From Fulvimarina manganoxydans (GTDB lineage: Bacteria > Pseudomonadota > Alphaproteobacteria > Rhizobiales > Rhizobiaceae), in the NCBI RefSeq assembly GCF_900176465.1, contig NZ_FWXR01000002.1:310001-374000 (forward strand): DNA of 64,000 nucleotides, written 5' to 3'. This document shows positions 51,647 through 60,605 of this stretch, in pieces; positions within the stretch are counted from its first letter, which is position 1, and each line of letters starts with the position of its first letter. Both the position numbers and the translations under genes were made by a program. The notes under the pieces were generated by a model. That model saw only the letters and a list, made by a program, of their open reading frames with translations, ran no database searches and was not told where the DNA came from.

Positions 51647-52732
51647 TTGGCGAAAGCGATCAGATGGATCGTCGGACTTCTGGTCGTTGCAGCCTTTGCC
51701 GGCGCCGGCGTCTACGGCACACGATATTTGACGGGGACCCAATCGGAACCTGCGGCGAAACAGGAGCGGTCGGCGACACGGATCGCCGTCTCGACGCCGC
51801 AGAGGCGTAATCTGGAGGACCGCTATTCGGCGGTCGGCACTGTGTTGCCGCTGCGTTCGATCGAACTGAGGCCGCTCGCAGCCGGTCGGGTCGTCTCTGC
51901 GCCGGTCTCGTCGGGCGACCAGCTCTCCGAAGGCGACCTGGTCTTCGAGCTCGACAGCCGCGCTGCGAGAGCCGAGCTCGCCAATGCCGAGGCGAGCTTT
52001 GAGGAAGCACGCCAGGAACTCGAACGGTTCGAGGAGTTGGAGGACAGAAACATATCGTCCGAAGCCCGGATCGAGACGGTGCGCGCAGCATATCGCCGCG
52101 CGGAGGCGGCGCTGCAGCTTCGCCGCGCCAATCTCGACGACCGCCGCCTCCTCGCCCCCTTCGACGGCGTCGTCGGCGCCTATGACCTCGATCCCGGCGA
52201 ATATATCGATCCTGCGACGGTCGTCTCGACGCTTCAGGACCTGAGCGCCGTCGAGGCCGAGTTCGCGTTGCCCGAGCGCTACTTCGCCCGCGCCCGAAAG
52301 GGCCAGACAGTCCGCCTCAGCGCCCGACCCTATCCGGACCGCCGGTTCACCGGCGAGGTCGACTTCGTCTCTCCCACGATCGCCGAAGGATCTCGCAGCT
52401 TCGATGTCCGGGTGCGGGTCGACAATGATGACCGTGCGCTCGCGGGCGGCATGTTCGTCGATGCCGAACTCGTCTTCGAGACCTACGAGGGGCTGACCGT
52501 CCCCGATGATGCGGTCATCAGCGAAGGCTCGGCCACTTACGTCTTTACCGTCGAGGACGGTAGGGCGAGGCGGACCGACATCGCCCTCGGCCAGAGCTCC
52601 GACGGTCAGAGCGAGATCGTGGATGGACTGAACGAAGAAGCTCAGGTCGTCGTGACCGGATGGGACAATCTGTCGGACGGAGCCCCTGTCGAGATCGTCG
52701 GGGAAGCTGCTCTTGACGAGGTACTGGACTGA
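51647..52732 (+). CDS. RND efflux membrane fusion protein (periplasmic adaptor)
   Basis: The 361-residue protein has an N-terminal membrane anchor (VGLLVVAAFAGAGVYG), a lipoyl-like half motif (LRPLAAGRVVSAPVSSGDQL), a coiled coil near 100-150 and the beta-barrel part (LLAPFDGVVGAYDL). TTG 51647 follows CTGGAG by six bases. It links the RND pump to an outer-membrane channel not present in the window. Its stop overlaps the pump start (TGATG). Confidence 0.93.
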   Translation: MAKAIRWIVGLLVVAAFAGAGVYGTRYLTGTQSEPAAKQERSATRIAVSTPQRRNLEDRYSAVGTVLPLRSIELRPLAAGRVVSAPVSSGDQLSEGDLVFELDSRAARAELANAEASFEEARQELERFEELEDRNISSEARIETVRAAYRRAEAALQLRRANLDDRRLLAPFDGVVGAYDLDPGEYIDPATVVSTLQDLSAVEAEFALPERYFARARKGQTVRLSARPYPDRRFTGEVDFVSPTIAEGSRSFDVRVRVDNDDRALAGGMFVDAELVFETYEGLTVPDDAVISEGSATYVFTVEDGRARRTDIALGQSSDGQSEIVDGLNEEAQVVVTGWDNLSDGAPVEIVGEAALDEVLD

Positions 52733-55700
52733 TGTTGTCCGATCTGAGCCTTCGCCGACCGGTTCTCGCTTCGGTCGTCTCCATCCTCATCGTCATCCTC
52801 GGCATCGCCGGGCTCTCGCGGATGCCCATCCGCGAGCTGCCGGATGTCGATGCGGCGGAGGTGACGGTGAGTGTCGCCTATGTCGGGGCCGGGCCCGCCG
52901 TCGTCGATGCGGAGGTCACGACGGTCATCGAGGGCGCGATCTCGACCGTCGCGGGCGTCGATTCCTTTGCTACGGAAGCCGAACTCGGCGGCTCGCGCAC
53001 CGTGATCACCTTCGAGCCGAACCGCGACATCGATCAGGCGACCGCCGACGTCAGAGCGGCCGTGCAGTCCGTCGCACCGAACCTGCCGGAACCCGCCGAA
53101 GAGCCAAAGGTGGAAAAGAACGACACCGAGGGCGACCCGATCATCCGCCTGACGCTGGTCAGCGACGTGCTTTCAGCGCGGGAATTAACCGACTATGCGG
53201 AGCGCTTTGTCACGGCGCGTCTCGAGACGATTTCGGGCGTCGCGGCGGCGCAGCTCTCCGGCGAGCGGCTCTACGCCATGCGCGTCTGGCTCGATCCGAG
53301 CGCAATGGCCTCGCGCGGCGTCACCGTCGACGACATCGCCTCGGCCCTCGAGGCGAACAATATCGAATTGCCCGCCGGCCAGATCGAAACTGGTTCGCGC
53401 AATCTTCTCCTGCGCACCGAGACGCGGCTTGCCTCGGTCGAGGCCTTCGAGAACCTGATCGTCGCGCAGCGCGAAGGCTTTCCGATCCGGCTGGGTTCGC
53501 TCGCGCGGATCGAACTCGGCGTCGAGTCGGACGACACCGTGTTCCGTGCGAACGGCGAGACGGCCATCGGCCTCGGCATTCTGCGGCAGTCCAGCGCCAA
53601 CACGCTGGCGATCTCGGCAGAGGTTGAACGCTTCGTGGAAGAGATCGCCGACGAACTGCCAGCCGGCACGACGATCCAGATCACCAGCGACGACGCGGAC
53701 TTCATTCGCAATTCGATCGTCGAAGTTCTGACGACGCTCGCTATCGCCGTGGCGGTTGTGGTTTTTGTCATATTCGTTTTCCTCGCCTCCGCACGCTCGA
53801 CCCTCGTGCCAGCGGTCACCATCCCGATCGCGCTTCTCGGCGCCTGCGCAGGGATCGCGTTTGTCGGCTTCTCGATCAACATCCTGACGCTCTTCGCGCT
53901 GATCCTCGCGATCGGTCTCGTCGTCGACGATGCGATCGTAGTCCTCGAAAATATCGAGCGGCGGCTGGAAGAAGGAGAGGTGCCGCGCGAAGCGGCCTCG
54001 AAGGGCGCGAGGGAAGTGTTCTTCGCCGTCGTCTCGACCTCGGCCACGCTCATCGCCGTGTTCCTGCCGCTCTCGTTTCTGGAGGGCGAGATCGGGCGGC
54101 TCTTCACCGAATTCGGGATCACCCTCGCGATCGCGGTCGCCGTCTCGACCTTCGTCGCACTGACGCTCTGCCCGGTCCTTGCAGCAAAGGTCCTGAGGAA
54201 GCGGGAAAAGCCGAACCCTCTCGCACGGCTCGTCACCGCAATCACCCGCCGTCTATCGAACGGCTACCGGCGGCTTCTGACAACCTGCCTGAAAGCGCCG
54301 CTCGTCATCCTTGCGCTCGCGGCGCTCTTCAGCGGCATGTCCTGGACATTCTACCAGACGCTGCCGTCCGAACTGACGCCGGAGGAAGATCGCGGCGTCT
54401 TCTTCGTCAGCGTCGACGGACCCGCCGGCGCCGGCCTCGGCTTCACGGACGTCGTTGTCCAGCGCATCGAGGAATTGATCCGGCCCTATCGCGACGAGGG
54501 CACGGTAGAGGACGTCATCTCGATCGTCGGCCAATACGGCGAGACCGGCCGGGCCTTCGTCGTTGCGGTGATGGCACCGTGGTCGGAAAGAAGCATGCGC
54601 CCCGACGAGATCCTCAGTGAACTGCGGCCGGACTTGTCCGCAATCACGCTTGCGAACGTTCGCGCCTTCGCGCCGTCCGGTCTCGATGCAGGTGGCGGCG
54701 GAACGCCGCTTGAGGCCGTCGTCACCGCACCGAGCTTCGAGCTTGCGGCAAGTTACTCGGAGGAACTTCAGAACCGCCTGCGCGAGACCCCCGGTATCAT
54801 CGACGTCGAGCGCGATTACGAGGTGAACACGCCCGGTTTCGACATCGAGGTCGATCGGGAACGGGCCCGTCAGATCGGCATCGAAGCCCGCACCGTCGCC
54901 GACACCGTGCGCACCTTCTTCGCTTCGGCCGAGGTGACGGAATATATCGAGCGCGACCGCCGCTATCCGGTTATTCTGCAGGCCCCGGATGACCAGCGCC
55001 GCGACGTATCGGACCTGACCGGACTTTACGTCCGGACGAGCGGAGGCTCGCTCGTCCCCCTCGACGGTCTGGTGGAGGTGACCCGACGGGCCTCGGTGCG
55101 CGCCTTCAATCGCTACGACCGCCAACCGTCGGTCGAGATTTCGGCAGGGCTCGCCGATGGAACCGATCTCGCCTCCGCGATCGCGGCGACCGAGGCCATC
55201 GCAGATGAGCTTCCCTCGCAGATGGGCCTCTCCTGGACGGGGCAGGCCAAACAGTTTCAGGAGACTTCGGGCGGCGTTCTTGTCACCTTCGGTCTCTCTC
55301 TACTGATTGTCTATCTCGTCCTCGCCGCGCAGTTCGAGAGCTTCGTTCAGCCGATCGTCATCCTTCTTTCCGTACCCTTGGCGGTCGCCGGCGCGCTCAC
55401 GACGCTCTTCGCACTTGGCGAGGCGATCAACATCTATTCCCAGGTCGGGATGGTGATGCTGATCGGTCTGATGGCAAAGAACGGGATCCTTATCGTCGAA
55501 TTCGCCAACCAGCTGCGGGCCGAGGGCCGGTCGGTGCGCGAGGCGGTGACGGAAGCCTCTGTCGTCCGGTTGCGTCCGATCCTGATGACGGTCCTGTCCA
55601 CCGTCCTTGGCGCGGTGCCCCTCGTGCTGTCGACCGGGGCTGGCGCAGAGAGCCGCTTTGCGATCGGCCTCATCATCATCGGCGGCTATCTCATCGCCTC

Positions 55701-55812
55701 GATCCTGACGCTCTTCCTCACGCCCATCCTCTACGATCTTTTTCAGTCGGATGGCAGCCCCAGGGAGCCTTCGTCGGAGCAAAAGCCGGATCCCATCGCG
55801 GCGAGTTATTAA
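52732..55812 (+). CDS. RND-family efflux pump inner-membrane transporter (AcrB/MexF type)
   Basis: The 1026-residue protein has the full RND layout: an N-terminal helix, two large periplasmic loops and 12 membrane segments. GLVVDDAIVVLENIER carries the two Asp of the proton relay in helix 4. QVGMVMLIGLMAKNGILIVEFAN marks the second half. It expels hydrophobic or amphipathic compounds using proton flux. No local regulator gene accompanies the pair, and no outer-membrane factor follows. Confidence 0.96.
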   Translation: MLSDLSLRRPVLASVVSILIVILGIAGLSRMPIRELPDVDAAEVTVSVAYVGAGPAVVDAEVTTVIEGAISTVAGVDSFATEAELGGSRTVITFEPNRDIDQATADVRAAVQSVAPNLPEPAEEPKVEKNDTEGDPIIRLTLVSDVLSARELTDYAERFVTARLETISGVAAAQLSGERLYAMRVWLDPSAMASRGVTVDDIASALEANNIELPAGQIETGSRNLLLRTETRLASVEAFENLIVAQREGFPIRLGSLARIELGVESDDTVFRANGETAIGLGILRQSSANTLAISAEVERFVEEIADELPAGTTIQITSDDADFIRNSIVEVLTTLAIAVAVVVFVIFVFLASARSTLVPAVTIPIALLGACAGIAFVGFSINILTLFALILAIGLVVDDAIVVLENIERRLEEGEVPREAASKGAREVFFAVVSTSATLIAVFLPLSFLEGEIGRLFTEFGITLAIAVAVSTFVALTLCPVLAAKVLRKREKPNPLARLVTAITRRLSNGYRRLLTTCLKAPLVILALAALFSGMSWTFYQTLPSELTPEEDRGVFFVSVDGPAGAGLGFTDVVVQRIEELIRPYRDEGTVEDVISIVGQYGETGRAFVVAVMAPWSERSMRPDEILSELRPDLSAITLANVRAFAPSGLDAGGGGTPLEAVVTAPSFELAASYSEELQNRLRETPGIIDVERDYEVNTPGFDIEVDRERARQIGIEARTVADTVRTFFASAEVTEYIERDRRYPVILQAPDDQRRDVSDLTGLYVRTSGGSLVPLDGLVEVTRRASVRAFNRYDRQPSVEISAGLADGTDLASAIAATEAIADELPSQMGLSWTGQAKQFQETSGGVLVTFGLSLLIVYLVLAAQFESFVQPIVILLSVPLAVAGALTTLFALGEAINIYSQVGMVMLIGLMAKNGILIVEFANQLRAEGRSVREAVTEASVVRLRPILMTVLSTVLGAVPLVLSTGAGAESRFAIGLIIIGGYLIASILTLFLTPILYDLFQSDGSPREPSSEQKPDPIAASY

Positions 55813-55981
55813 CCGACCGCAATCATCCGCCGGCCAGTCGCAGGAAAGCGCTTCGTGAACGAGATTTGATCGCTTCTCGTTCGACAGACCGCTTCGGGAT
55901 ACAAGATGAGGTCATACAGAGCCGAACGATCAAGCCATTGATCGAGCAGGAAATTGAAAACATGCCGATGCTGCCGACCGC

Positions 55982-57268
55982 ATGAAGAAAGTCCTTCTCT
56001 CGATCGCCCGGCTCGCCGTTCTCGTCGTCGCGGCCTTCTTCGCTTTCGCCTTGTCGCCAGCGGAGATCGATGCCATTGAGCGACCGGCTGCGGACAGCTT
56101 CGATGCAGACCTCGTCGCGAAAGGCAGAGACCTTGCGGCGCTCGGCAATTGCCTCACCTGCCACCAGAGCGAAGGCGGCGCGCCTTATGCTGGTGGTTAC
56201 GGCGTCGAAACGCCCGTCGGCACCATCTACGGCTCCAACATCACGCCCGATCCCGAGACCGGCATCGGACGCTGGAGCAAGGCAGCCTTCGTCCGATCGA
56301 TGCGCGAAGGGCTCGGCCGCGAGGGCGAACATCTCTATCCCGCCTTTCCCTATACGCACTTCACGCGCGTGACCGATGGCGATCTCGAAGCGCTCTATGC
56401 CTTCCTGATGACGCGCCAAGCCGTCGCGAAGACCGTTCCGAACCCGGACCTTCCCTTCCCGATGAATGTCAGGCCTTTGCTCGCGGCGTGGAAACTTCTC
56501 TTTCTCGATGAGGGCGCAGCCCCGTCAGACGGCTTGGGTGATGAGTTGGAACGCGGCCGCTACCTCGTCGATGGGCTCGGCCATTGCGGCGCATGCCATA
56601 CGCCGCGTAACCTCTTCCTTACCGAAAAGACCGACGCCTACCTTCGCGGCGGCGAAGCGTCGGGCTGGGCCAATCCGCCGCTTGCGGGCGACATTCACTC
56701 GCCGTCGCCTTGGACCGCCGTCCAGATCGCGACCTATCTCGACGGCGGGTTCGCCGAGGCCCACGGCGTCGCCGCAGGTCCGATGGCCGAGGTCGCCGCG
56801 AAGCTGAAGGACGCGCCCGCCGCGGACATCTCGGCGATGGCCGCCTATCTCGTCTCCCTGCAAACGGGAGTCGCAATGCCGTCTGCCGACAACAGCAAGA
56901 CCGCCACCCCGAGCGAGCGCATCGCGCTCGGCGAAACGCTGTATCGCGGCGCCTGCGCCCGCTGCCACGAGGCGAACGGCCAGAGAGGGACGAGCGCGCC
57001 CGGTTCGTCGCAAGGCCTGCCGCTCGCCCAGTCGACCGCGCTCCATGCGCCGGACGGACGCAACTTCGCTCAGTTCGTGCTCCATGGTGTGGAGGCGCCA
57101 AATGGGGAGGCAGGTTGGCCGATGCCGGGCTTTGCCGACCTCCTTACCGACGAGCAGATCGCTGCGATCGCCGACTATCTGCGGCACGAACTCGCCCAGC
57201 AGTCTGTCTGGGACGACATGAGCGAACGCATCGCCGACATCCGGTCGCAGGGGGAGGTCGCACGGTGA
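55982..57268 (+). CDS. Membrane-anchored triheme cytochrome c
   Basis: The 428-residue protein has an N-terminal signal/anchor helix (LLSIARLAVLVVAAFFAFAL) and three heme sites: CLTCH at 57-61, CGACH near 202 and CARCH near 324. The arrangement matches the cytochrome subunit of membrane-bound alcohol/aldehyde dehydrogenases. It heads the cytochrome-FeS-molybdenum operon and would take electrons from the exported enzyme to quinone or an oxidase. Confidence 0.95.
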   Translation: MKKVLLSIARLAVLVVAAFFAFALSPAEIDAIERPAADSFDADLVAKGRDLAALGNCLTCHQSEGGAPYAGGYGVETPVGTIYGSNITPDPETGIGRWSKAAFVRSMREGLGREGEHLYPAFPYTHFTRVTDGDLEALYAFLMTRQAVAKTVPNPDLPFPMNVRPLLAAWKLLFLDEGAAPSDGLGDELERGRYLVDGLGHCGACHTPRNLFLTEKTDAYLRGGEASGWANPPLAGDIHSPSPWTAVQIATYLDGGFAEAHGVAAGPMAEVAAKLKDAPAADISAMAAYLVSLQTGVAMPSADNSKTATPSERIALGETLYRGACARCHEANGQRGTSAPGSSQGLPLAQSTALHAPDGRNFAQFVLHGVEAPNGEAGWPMPGFADLLTDEQIAAIADYLRHELAQQSVWDDMSERIADIRSQGEVAR

Positions 57269-57296
57269 CGCCATGCAGAGAAGAAAGGATCGGACC

Positions 57297-57812
57297 ATGG
57301 TCGCGATGACGGTCAACGGCAAGTCGGTCTCGGTCGACGCCGACCCCGAAACACCGCTTCTCTATGTCCTGCGCAACGAACTCGAGCTCAACGGCGCGAA
57401 GTTCGGCTGCGGCCTCGGCCAATGCGGGGCCTGCACGGTGCTCGTCGACGGCAAGGCGGCGATCTCCTGCCTCCTGCCCCTCGCAGCGCTCGAAGGGCGC
57501 GCCATCACTACACTCGAGGGGCTCGGCACCGCCGAAGCGCCGGGGCCGGTGCAGGCCGCGTTCATCGAGGAGCAGGCAGCCCAGTGCGGCTACTGCATTC
57601 CCGGCATGATCATGCGAATGGCAGGCCTCCTTGCCGAGACGCCCGAGCCCGACGACGAAGAGATCCGCGCGGCCCTCCAGCCCAATCTCTGCCGCTGTGG
57701 CACGCATATGCGCATCCTGCGCGCGGCCCGGCGTGCGGCAGGCCGGCCTTCCGAGGAGGACAACTTCGCCTTCGCCGGCTCGGGGCAAAACGTGGGAGGA
57801 ACGTCGTCGTGA
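57297..57812 (+). CDS. [2Fe-2S] subunit of a molybdenum hydroxylase
   Basis: The 171-residue protein has the N-terminal ferredoxin-type cluster (GCGLGQCGACTVL) and the second helical cluster (CGYCIPGMIM ... LCRCGTH). It relays electrons from the molybdenum centre. ATG 57297 has AAAGGA eight bases upstream; an alternative start eight codons earlier is less likely. It overlaps the large-subunit start by four bases. Confidence 0.94.
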   Translation: MVAMTVNGKSVSVDADPETPLLYVLRNELELNGAKFGCGLGQCGACTVLVDGKAAISCLLPLAALEGRAITTLEGLGTAEAPGPVQAAFIEEQAAQCGYCIPGMIMRMAGLLAETPEPDDEEIRAALQPNLCRCGTHMRILRAARRAAGRPSEEDNFAFAGSGQNVGGTSS

Positions 57813-60076
57813 CGCATCATCGCTCGTCCTCCCCGCTCATTCCTCCGATCACCCGGCGCGGTTTCGTCGCCGGCGCGGGAAGCCTGACCCTCTCCTTCGC
57901 GCTCTCCGGCAGGGCGGCCGCGCAGAGTGAGGAGTCGGGCGTCGTCGACCAGACGGCCGAACTTCCAGGCAGCCTGTCGAAGGCACCGTTCCTCGACAGC
58001 TGGATTAGGATCGCGGCCGACGGCGCGATCACCGTCTTCACCGGCAAGGCCGAACTCGGCCAGGGCATCCGGACGGCGCTGCATCAGATCGCCGCGGAAA
58101 TGCTGGGCGTCGATCCGCAGCGGATCGAACTCCTGACCGCCGATACGGATGCGACGCCGAACGAAGGCTACACCGCCGCGAGCCATTCCATGGAGGAGAG
58201 CGGATCGGCGATCATGAACGCTGCAGCCGAGGTGCGAGCGATCCTCGTTCAGCGGGCGGCCGAGCGTCTCGGGGTCGACGCGGAGACACTTCGGGTCGAG
58301 GACGGCGTCGTCATCGGAGGGCCGGAGGACCTCGCCTATAATATGCTCGTCGATGGCGAGACGCTGCACGTGCGCTACGAGGGGCGCGGTAGGAAGCCCG
58401 ATCCGGCGACCTATAAGATCATGGGAACGCCGTTCCCGCGCACCGACATTCCGGCCAAGCTCACCGGCGCTCCGGCCTACGTACAGGATCTGCGCCTGCC
58501 GGGCATGGTGCATGCCCGCGTCATCCGCCCACCGGTCTCCGGCGCAAGGCTTGCCGAGTTCGATCAGGCCGCGGTCGAGGCGATGCCCGGCGTGATGGCT
58601 GTCGTACGGAACGGCAACTATCTGGCGGTCGTTGCAAGCGGCGAATACCAGGCCGTGGAGGCCAAGCGGGCGGCCGAGGGCGCAGCGCGCTGGACCGGCG
58701 GCATCGCGCTTCCCGAGCGCTCCGAAATCTACGATCGGCTCCAGGCCTCGGCCGCCGAGGAGACGGTGATCCACGAGACCGATGCCGGCTCCGGTTTCCC
58801 GGTCAAGCGCCTCAAAGCCCGCTACACGCGGCCCTTCCAGATGCATTCCTCGATCGGCCCGTCCTGCGCGGTCGGCTTGTTCGAGGACGGAAGGCTTACC
58901 GTCTGGACCCATACGCAAGGCGTTTACCCTGATCGCAAGGCGATCGCCGAGCTTCTCTCGATGGAGGAGAACGCGGTCAGGCTCATCCATATGCCGGGCG
59001 CCGGCTGCTACGGACACAACGGCGCTGACGATGCGGCAGCCGATGCCGCCCTCATCGCGACCGCGCTTCCCGGCCGTCCGGTTCGCGTCCAGTGGATGCG
59101 CGAGGACGAACATCTCTGGGAGCCCTACGGCTCGGCGATGGTGGTCGAGGCGAGCGCCGGGCTCGCCGCGGACGGGACGATCGCCGACTGGACCTACGAC
59201 GTCTGGTCCTATCCCCATTCGACGCGGCCGGGCGGGGCCGGAAACCTCATCGCAGGCAACCTCGTCGCCGATCCGTTCAGGCTGGCACCACCGACGAACA
59301 TTCCTCAACCGGCAGGAGGCGGCGACAGAAACGCCGTCCCGCCCTACGACATTCCCGGGGCGCGGGTGACGAAGCACTTCGTCACCGACATGACGCTCCG
59401 CGTCAGCGCGCTGCGCGGTCTCGGAGCCTTTATGAACGTCTTCTCGCTGGAAAGCTTCGTCGACGAACTCGCCGAAGCGGCAGGGGCCGATCCGGTCGCG
59501 TTCCGGCTCGCCATGCTCGATGACCCGCGTGCAGGGGACGTCGTTACGGCAGCGGCGACGGATTTCGGCTGGGACGGCTGGACGGCGCCCGCGCCCGGCT
59601 TCGGACGTGGTTTCGCCTACGCCCGCTACAAGAATCTCGCCGCCTACTGCGCCGTCGCGATCGAGCTCCAGGTGACGCCGGAGACCGGTGCGATCCGTAT
59701 CCACCGTGCGGTCTCGTCGGTCGACAGCGGTCAGATCGTCAACCCCAATGGCGTACGCAATCAAATCGAGGGCGGGATCGTGCAGTCGGCGAGTTGGACG
59801 CTCTTCGAGGAGGTCCTGTATTCACCCGACAGGATCGAGAGCCGCGACTGGTCGGCCTATCCGATCCTCAGGTTCGACGCGGTCCCCGCTAGCGTCAGGG
59901 TCAGGCCGATCGACCGGCCGGGCGAGCCGTTTCTCGGCACGGGCGAATGCGCACAGGGGCCGACGGCCGCTGCAATCGCCAACGCCGTCCGCGACGCCAC
60001 CGGCGTGCGCATTCGCGATCTGCCCTATTCGCCAAAACGACTGCAAACCGCCCTTCGAGAGACTGAATTTTCGTAG
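57809..60076 (+). CDS. Molybdenum-cofactor hydroxylase large subunit (IorB/aldehyde-oxidoreductase type) with Tat signal
   Basis: The 755-residue protein begins with a twin-arginine signal (TRRGFVAGAGSLTLSFALSG), so the folded enzyme is exported. Family marks are GKAELGQGIRTALHQI near the N-terminus, QMHSSIGPSCAV, and GTGECAQGPTAAAIANAV near the end with the catalytic Glu region. GTG 57809 is preceded by GGGAGGA at eight bases; the longer frame upstream is a shadow of the FeS gene. With the FeS and triheme cytochrome subunits it forms a periplasmic oxidase of an aldehyde or N-heterocycle. It is unrelated to the dead xdh genes at 7-9 kb. Confidence 0.94.
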   Translation: MTHHRSSSPLIPPITRRGFVAGAGSLTLSFALSGRAAAQSEESGVVDQTAELPGSLSKAPFLDSWIRIAADGAITVFTGKAELGQGIRTALHQIAAEMLGVDPQRIELLTADTDATPNEGYTAASHSMEESGSAIMNAAAEVRAILVQRAAERLGVDAETLRVEDGVVIGGPEDLAYNMLVDGETLHVRYEGRGRKPDPATYKIMGTPFPRTDIPAKLTGAPAYVQDLRLPGMVHARVIRPPVSGARLAEFDQAAVEAMPGVMAVVRNGNYLAVVASGEYQAVEAKRAAEGAARWTGGIALPERSEIYDRLQASAAEETVIHETDAGSGFPVKRLKARYTRPFQMHSSIGPSCAVGLFEDGRLTVWTHTQGVYPDRKAIAELLSMEENAVRLIHMPGAGCYGHNGADDAAADAALIATALPGRPVRVQWMREDEHLWEPYGSAMVVEASAGLAADGTIADWTYDVWSYPHSTRPGGAGNLIAGNLVADPFRLAPPTNIPQPAGGGDRNAVPPYDIPGARVTKHFVTDMTLRVSALRGLGAFMNVFSLESFVDELAEAAGADPVAFRLAMLDDPRAGDVVTAAATDFGWDGWTAPAPGFGRGFAYARYKNLAAYCAVAIELQVTPETGAIRIHRAVSSVDSGQIVNPNGVRNQIEGGIVQSASWTLFEEVLYSPDRIESRDWSAYPILRFDAVPASVRVRPIDRPGEPFLGTGECAQGPTAAAIANAVRDATGVRIRDLPYSPKRLQTALRETEFS

Positions 60077-60404
60077 GACCGCTAGTGATACGCGTACACT
60101 TCAACGCTGAGCATAGACGTGACGGCTCGTGCCTGCGCTGCCAAACTTTAGGAAAGTCTGAGTAGGGCCAAAAGCGGAAGGTCCGTTTTGGAGCACTGAG
60201 ATCGGAAAACCACCGATCCGGGTCCGCCCCGTCTTCGTCGTCCGAGGCCTCGGAGTTTCGGACCGGCGCAGACATGGCGAATGAGACGATCATGACCCGG
60301 CCGCGAGCCGTTGGCTCCGTTCGCCCAGGCATCTCAAAATTCGTATGGCGCCTTTATGCCGATCGGGTCCACTTGCGGGGCGATCCCGAAAGGAGGGCTC
60401 GCTC
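60077..60404. other. Intergenic region before the kdp operon
   Basis: About 330 bp hold no gene I can support. They should contain the kdp promoter. The 14-mer GGGCCAAAAGCGGA (60165-60178) also occurs at 50302-50315. An AAAGGAGG ribosome-binding site ends shortly before the first small kdp frame. Confidence 0.5.
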
Positions 60405-60488
60405 GTGTTCGATCTTCTGTACCTAGCCGTGGGGCTGGGCTTTTTCATTCTGATGGCCGCATATGCGCGCTGGGCCGGACGGGCCTGA
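60405..60488 (+). CDS. 27-residue membrane peptide at the head of the kdp operon
   Basis: A GTG start has AGGAGG about nine bases upstream and gives one hydrophobic helix (LLYLAVGLGFFILMAAY) with a charged end. It lies two bases before kdpF. Small peptides of this type occur before kdpF in other proteobacteria and are usually not annotated. It resembles KdpF in size but not in sequence, and may be a second small Kdp subunit or a leader peptide. Confidence 0.6.
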   Translation: MFDLLYLAVGLGFFILMAAYARWAGRA

Positions 60489-60490
60489 CG

Positions 60491-60577
60491 ATGTTCGACG
60501 TCGTCCTCGGCGGCGCAGTCGCGCTCGCCATCACCGGCTATCTGGTTTTCGCCCTCGTGCGGCCAGAGCGGTTCTGA
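60491..60577 (+). CDS. kdpF: KdpF, small subunit of the potassium-transporting ATPase
   Basis: The 28-residue single-helix peptide (VVLGGAVALAITGYLVFALVRPERF in part) ends with the typical LVRPERF. KdpF stabilises the KdpABC complex in the membrane. It lies 28 bases before kdpA. Confidence 0.85.
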   Translation: MFDVVLGGAVALAITGYLVFALVRPERF

Positions 60578-60605
60578 ACCCTTCCTACCCTGAAAGGCAT
60601 CCGCC

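Noticed and set aside
57590-59764. 724-codon minus-strand open frame over the molybdenum subunit
   Set aside because: It is a shadow; the plus-strand frame has a Tat signal and cofactor motifs.
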